Assembly (NCBI GenBank): GCA_951812805.1
Contig: CATOSZ010000004.1
Span: 186,001 to 250,000 of the forward strand
DNA length: 64,000 nucleotides
Reading direction: 5' to 3'
DNA from: an uncultured Alphaproteobacteria bacterium
Lineage (GTDB): Bacteria > Pseudomonadota > Alphaproteobacteria > GCA-2731375
Below, in pieces: positions 61,431 through 64,000 of this stretch. The translations under genes and the position numbers were made by a program. Position 1 is the stretch's first letter. The number at the start of each line of letters is the position of its first letter. The notes below the pieces were generated by a model that saw only the letters and a list, made by a program, of their open reading frames with translations, was not told the DNA's origin and did not search any database.

Positions 61431-61859
61431 CTACTCGATGCCGAAATCGAAGGGGTTGATCACCTCGATACCGCAACCGGTGAAGTCGCGAACATTCCGG
61501 GTGGCGATGGCCGCCGCGCGGGAGCGGGCAATGCCGGCGATTTGTGCATCCAGCACGCCGATGGGTCGGCCCGCCGCCGAGCGCCGTGCGCGAAGTTCCC
61601 CGTAAGCCTCGGCCGCGGCGTCATCGAATGGCAGCGCTGGCCGGGAAATGGCGAGGGCCCGCATCGTGTCGAAGTCTTCCGCCAGGAGGCGCTGACGTCG
61701 ACCCGGTGGCATCAACCGCAAACCGAGCCGGATCTCGGCGATCGAGATGGCCGTGATGCGAAGCGCATCTGCGTTCTGAAGATTGAGCCAAGCTTGAACC
61801 GACCCAGCCGGCGGCGTTCCCATAAACTCGGACAGGATGTTCGTATCGAGGATAATCAA
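61431..61859 (-). CDS. PIN domain toxin, FitB/VapC type
   Basis: A 142-residue PIN-domain ribonuclease. The acidic residues are in MIILDTNILSEFM (Asp5), SIAEIRLGL (Glu), PIGVLDAQIAGIARS (Asp) and ATRNVRDFTGCGI (Asp). It overlaps the antitoxin gene by four bases. The FitB-like length and the C-terminal INPFDFGIE support a VapBC/FitAB type II system, active against RNA when free of antitoxin. Confidence 0.93.
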   Translation of the reverse strand: MIILDTNILSEFMGTPPAGSVQAWLNLQNADALRITAISIAEIRLGLRLMPPGRRQRLLAEDFDTMRALAISRPALPFDDAAAEAYGELRARRSAAGRPIGVLDAQIAGIARSRAAAIATRNVRDFTGCGIEVINPFDFGIE

Positions 61860-62089
61860 TCGAATTTCAGGGGTTCGACGTATTCACGCGGCGGCAACTC
61901 GAAGGGCTCGTCGCCATAACTCCGCGAGAAAATTCGCACCATCAGTTCACCGAGACCTTCATTTTGCGCAACGCTGGCGCGAAGGATCTGGCGCACCTCT
62001 TCCTCCATCGAAACACCATGCGCAGCGGCCTGCGCCTTCAAACGCCGCAATGTGTCGTCGTCGAGACGTCTGATGCTCAAACTGCCCAT
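61856..62089 (-). CDS. FitA-like antitoxin
   Basis: A 77-residue protein with an N-terminal ribbon-helix-helix (MGSLSIRRLDDDTLRRLKAQ, HGVSMEEEVRQILR) and a C-terminal toxin-binding tail (FELPPREYVEPLKFD). GAGGAG precedes the ATG. It is the first gene of the pair and probably represses its own promoter as a complex with the PIN toxin. Confidence 0.92.
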   Translation of the reverse strand: MGSLSIRRLDDDTLRRLKAQAAAHGVSMEEEVRQILRASVAQNEGLGELMVRIFSRSYGDEPFELPPREYVEPLKFD

Positions 62090-62163
62090 GCATCACTCCT
62101 CGGAAAAGAAGATCCGGTCGATCAAAGATATCACTTAATCATCGGGTATGCCAGCACTTCTAC

Positions 62164-63249
62164 TTAACTGCTAGCAGTCGTCAATGTCGCGCCGCTCGTC
62201 GACCACTTGTCCGTATCGAAGCCTTTGAAGATACGCGGCAGGCGTTGGATGTCCTGGATCACGTCGGGTGGCAGGTCCGAGGGCATGTCGGTCGAGACGG
62301 AGGCGTTGAGCGCGTCACTCAGGCCCGAGAACCGTGCGTCAACCGCAGCGGCGATGGATGCGTGCGGGGCGGCGGCGCAGAACAGGTCGAGGACGTCGTC
62401 GGTGATCTCCGCCGCCATCTCGTCCCAGGTGCCGGCGCGGGAGTGGGCGAGCAGCTTGGCCCCCAGATCCTCGAGCCCGTGCGCCGCCAGCACCGGCCAA
62501 TAGGCCTTGGTCGAGCCGTAGAAGGCGACCCGGTAGCGTACCCACTCGCGCCGTTCGGCCACCGTGGCCTCGTCGGGGCCCGTCGCGATGAAACCGCCGC
62601 CGGAGATTTCGAAGTCGGCGCGATTCAACGGACTCTCCGCCAGGCCAGCCTCGATGCGGGGCAGGATCGTGTCTTCGAAGTACTTCCGCGTACAGAAGGG
62701 ATGCAGCCGCACCCCGTCGGCGACCCGGCCGGCGACGCGCAACATCGCCGGGCCGACGGCGGCGAGCGTTACCGCCGGCATCGGCGTGCCGGTCGGCGGC
62801 GGCACGAAGTTCGGCGTCATCAGGGTGAAGGTGTAGTGATCGCCCTGGAAGTCGAGCCTCCCCTCACCGCGCCAGCAACGCCAGATCGCCCGGAGCGCCT
62901 CGCAATATTCGACCAGCCGCGGCGCCGGCGGCGACCAGGGTACGGAAAAGCGTCGTTCGTTGTGGGCACGGACCTGGCTGCCGAGCCCGACGACGAAGCG
63001 CCCGGCGGACGCGCGCTGCAGGTCCCAGGCGATGTTGGCGATGCTCATCGGGCTGCGGGCAAAAGCGATGGCGATGCCTGTCGCGAGTTCGATACGCTTC
63101 GTCGCGGTCGCTGCGACGGCCAGCGCCAGGAACGGATCGTGCCGGTTTTCCATGGTGATGAAACCATCGAAGCCCGCCGCCTCGGCCGCCTGGGCGGCAG
63201 CGGCGGCATCGTTCAGATCGGCTTGCGGCAAGGTGGTGAGAACGCGCAT
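62164..63249 (-). CDS. LLM class (F420/flavin-dependent) oxidoreductase
   Basis: A 361-residue luciferase-like protein close to the TIGR03617-type group. Segments are AAEAAGFDGFITMENRHDPF, ATKRIELATGIAIAFARSPM, SAGRFVVGLGSQVRAHNERR and AAVGPAMLRVAGRVADGVRL. GGAG stands upstream of the ATG. It is transcribed after the acetamidase gene, with 45 bases between them. Alphaproteobacteria can use either flavin or F420 here, which sequence alone does not settle. Confidence 0.9.
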   Translation of the reverse strand: MRVLTTLPQADLNDAAAAAQAAEAAGFDGFITMENRHDPFLALAVAATATKRIELATGIAIAFARSPMSIANIAWDLQRASAGRFVVGLGSQVRAHNERRFSVPWSPPAPRLVEYCEALRAIWRCWRGEGRLDFQGDHYTFTLMTPNFVPPPTGTPMPAVTLAAVGPAMLRVAGRVADGVRLHPFCTRKYFEDTILPRIEAGLAESPLNRADFEISGGGFIATGPDEATVAERREWVRYRVAFYGSTKAYWPVLAAHGLEDLGAKLLAHSRAGTWDEMAAEITDDVLDLFCAAAPHASIAAAVDARFSGLSDALNASVSTDMPSDLPPDVIQDIQRLPRIFKGFDTDKWSTSGATLTTASS

Positions 63250-63294
63250 GGGGAAACTCCAGCAAGAAAGAGGGGCCGCCGCGAGACGACGGAA

Positions 63295-64000
63295 CTAGCC
63301 GTGCAGGGCTTTCTTGGCCAGCATCACGTGGACGCCCTTGTTGACGTTGACCATCTGGGTGATGCGAAGGTCGGCGGCGAGGCTGCAGAGCGTAAAGGCA
63401 TCCTCGCGCGAGAGGTTCGCCCGCTCCTGGATCAGCGCGATCATGTCGCGCAAGGCCTGGCGGGCAGCGGTGTCGAGATCCTCGTGGAAATCCATGGTGA
63501 TGTAATGGGTCGGCGTCTCCGCGCGTGGCAGGCGATGGCTGAGATCGGGCCGGCGGATGAACTCGAACGTGCCGGTGAGCGCGGTCTCGATCGCGGTAAC
63601 GCAGACCTCGCCGTCGCCCTGCACCGCATGGCCGTCGCCGGTGGAGAAATTGGCGCCGGGCACGTGCACGGGCAAGAACAACGTGGTGCCGGGGATCAAT
63701 TCCTTGTTGTCCATGTTGCCGCCGTGGCGGCGCGGGATGATCGAGGTAACGCGCCCCCAGGCGGGCGGCGGGGCCACGCCCATGACGCCGAAGAAGGGGC
63801 GCAGCGGCAGATCCACGCCCCAGGGCAGCTTGCCGACGTTGGCCTCGGCGTCCAGCGGAATGTGCAGCAGGCGTTCCTCCGCGAACTCGTCCGGCAGGGC
63901 ACCGGAAAGCGGGCGGATCACGTTCCAGCCCCAGTCCGTGCGCAGCTTCACGTCGAGGATGCGAACCTCCAGCATCTCCCCCGGCTGCGCGCCCTTGACG
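63295..64000 (-). CDS. Acetamidase/formamidase family protein, N-terminus off the window
   Basis: The C-terminal 234 or so residues of an FmdA/AmdA-type amidase. The frame is open through the window end (VKGAQPGEMLEVRILDVKLR), so the true start lies beyond 64000. Family features are FFGVMGVAPPPAWG, GGNMDNKELIPGTTLFLPVH and GDGHAVQGDGEVCVTAIETA, which carry zinc-binding and catalytic acids. It ends QMVNVNKGVHVMLAKKALHG. It hydrolyses short amides to ammonia and acid and would feed nitrogen metabolism with the neighbouring LLM enzyme. Confidence 0.92.
   Translation of the reverse strand, partial: VKGAQPGEMLEVRILDVKLRTDWGWNVIRPLSGALPDEFAEERLLHIPLDAEANVGKLPWGVDLPLRPFFGVMGVAPPPAWGRVTSIIPRRHGGNMDNKELIPGTTLFLPVHVPGANFSTGDGHAVQGDGEVCVTAIETALTGTFEFIRRPDLSHRLPRAETPTHYITMDFHEDLDTAARQALRDMIALIQERANLSREDAFTLCSLAADLRITQMVNVNKGVHVMLAKKALHG

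Noticed and set aside
61431..62089. FitAB-type toxin-antitoxin pair as a novel system
   Set aside because: Both proteins match well-known PIN toxin and ribbon-helix-helix antitoxin layouts, so it is listed as an ordinary feature.

Overview
The window is high-GC chromosomal DNA that reads like an alphaproteobacterium, most probably of the Rhodospirillales type. This rests on codon usage and on the mix of small-molecule catabolic genes: acyl-CoA dehydrogenases, luciferase-like monooxygenases, PhyH/Rieske oxygenases, EamA exporters, an acetamidase and a stand-alone molybdopterin enzyme. No rRNA, tRNA or core informational gene was seen, so placement below class level is inference.

Layout. 1-10.9 kb: an LLM monooxygenase with two acyl-CoA dehydrogenases, then ThuA-like, alpha/beta-hydrolase, molybdopterin oxidoreductase, EamA exporter, heme-binding hybrid histidine kinase and a hydratase. 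10.87-12.42 kb: an IS1182-type element that landed exactly in a CTAG shared by the stop codons of two convergent genes. 12.4-18.4 kb: GGDEF cyclase, MBL hydrolase, AMP-ligase, aminotransferase. 18.6-25.0 kb: a tight six-gene minus-strand operon (beta-propeller protein, alcohol dehydrogenase, SDR, M81 and M24 peptidases, Asp/Glu-racemase-like protein) that looks catabolic. 25.1-29.5 kb: flippase-like protein plus a membrane glycosyltransferase split by an IS66-type element. 29.5-37.6 kb: sirtuin, PhyH plus a Rieske oxygenase split by an IS21-type element, a peptide-binding protein and an EamA exporter. 37.7-45.8 kb: an envelope/secretory segment with a small Thr-tailed GfcA-like gene split by an IS4-like element, a secreted protein next to a CHASE2-adenylate cyclase, and a secreted Cys-rich repeat protein.

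45.98-52.1 kb is a patchy accessory island of visibly lower GC. It holds two more copies of the same IS66-type element, a gene with an in-frame amber codon, a nuclease-like gene (D...ExK) split by an IS copy, an integrase remnant, and related REP-like elements at both edges.

52.2-64 kb returns to normal composition. The main discovery is a UGSC-family selenoprotein (52178-53836) with an in-frame TGA and a bacterial SECIS-like hairpin directly downstream; a standard gene caller would break it into two genes. It is followed by an SMP-30-like lactonase, an EamA exporter, a gamma-glutamyltransferase, an EthD protein, a RAYT transposase bracketed by its own REP sequences, an amidohydrolase, a FitAB-type toxin-antitoxin pair, a second LLM oxidoreductase and a partial acetamidase/formamidase.

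At least four genes are split by insertion sequences, and in every case removing the IS and one target duplication restores the frame. This points to recent, ongoing IS activity with relaxed selection on accessory functions.
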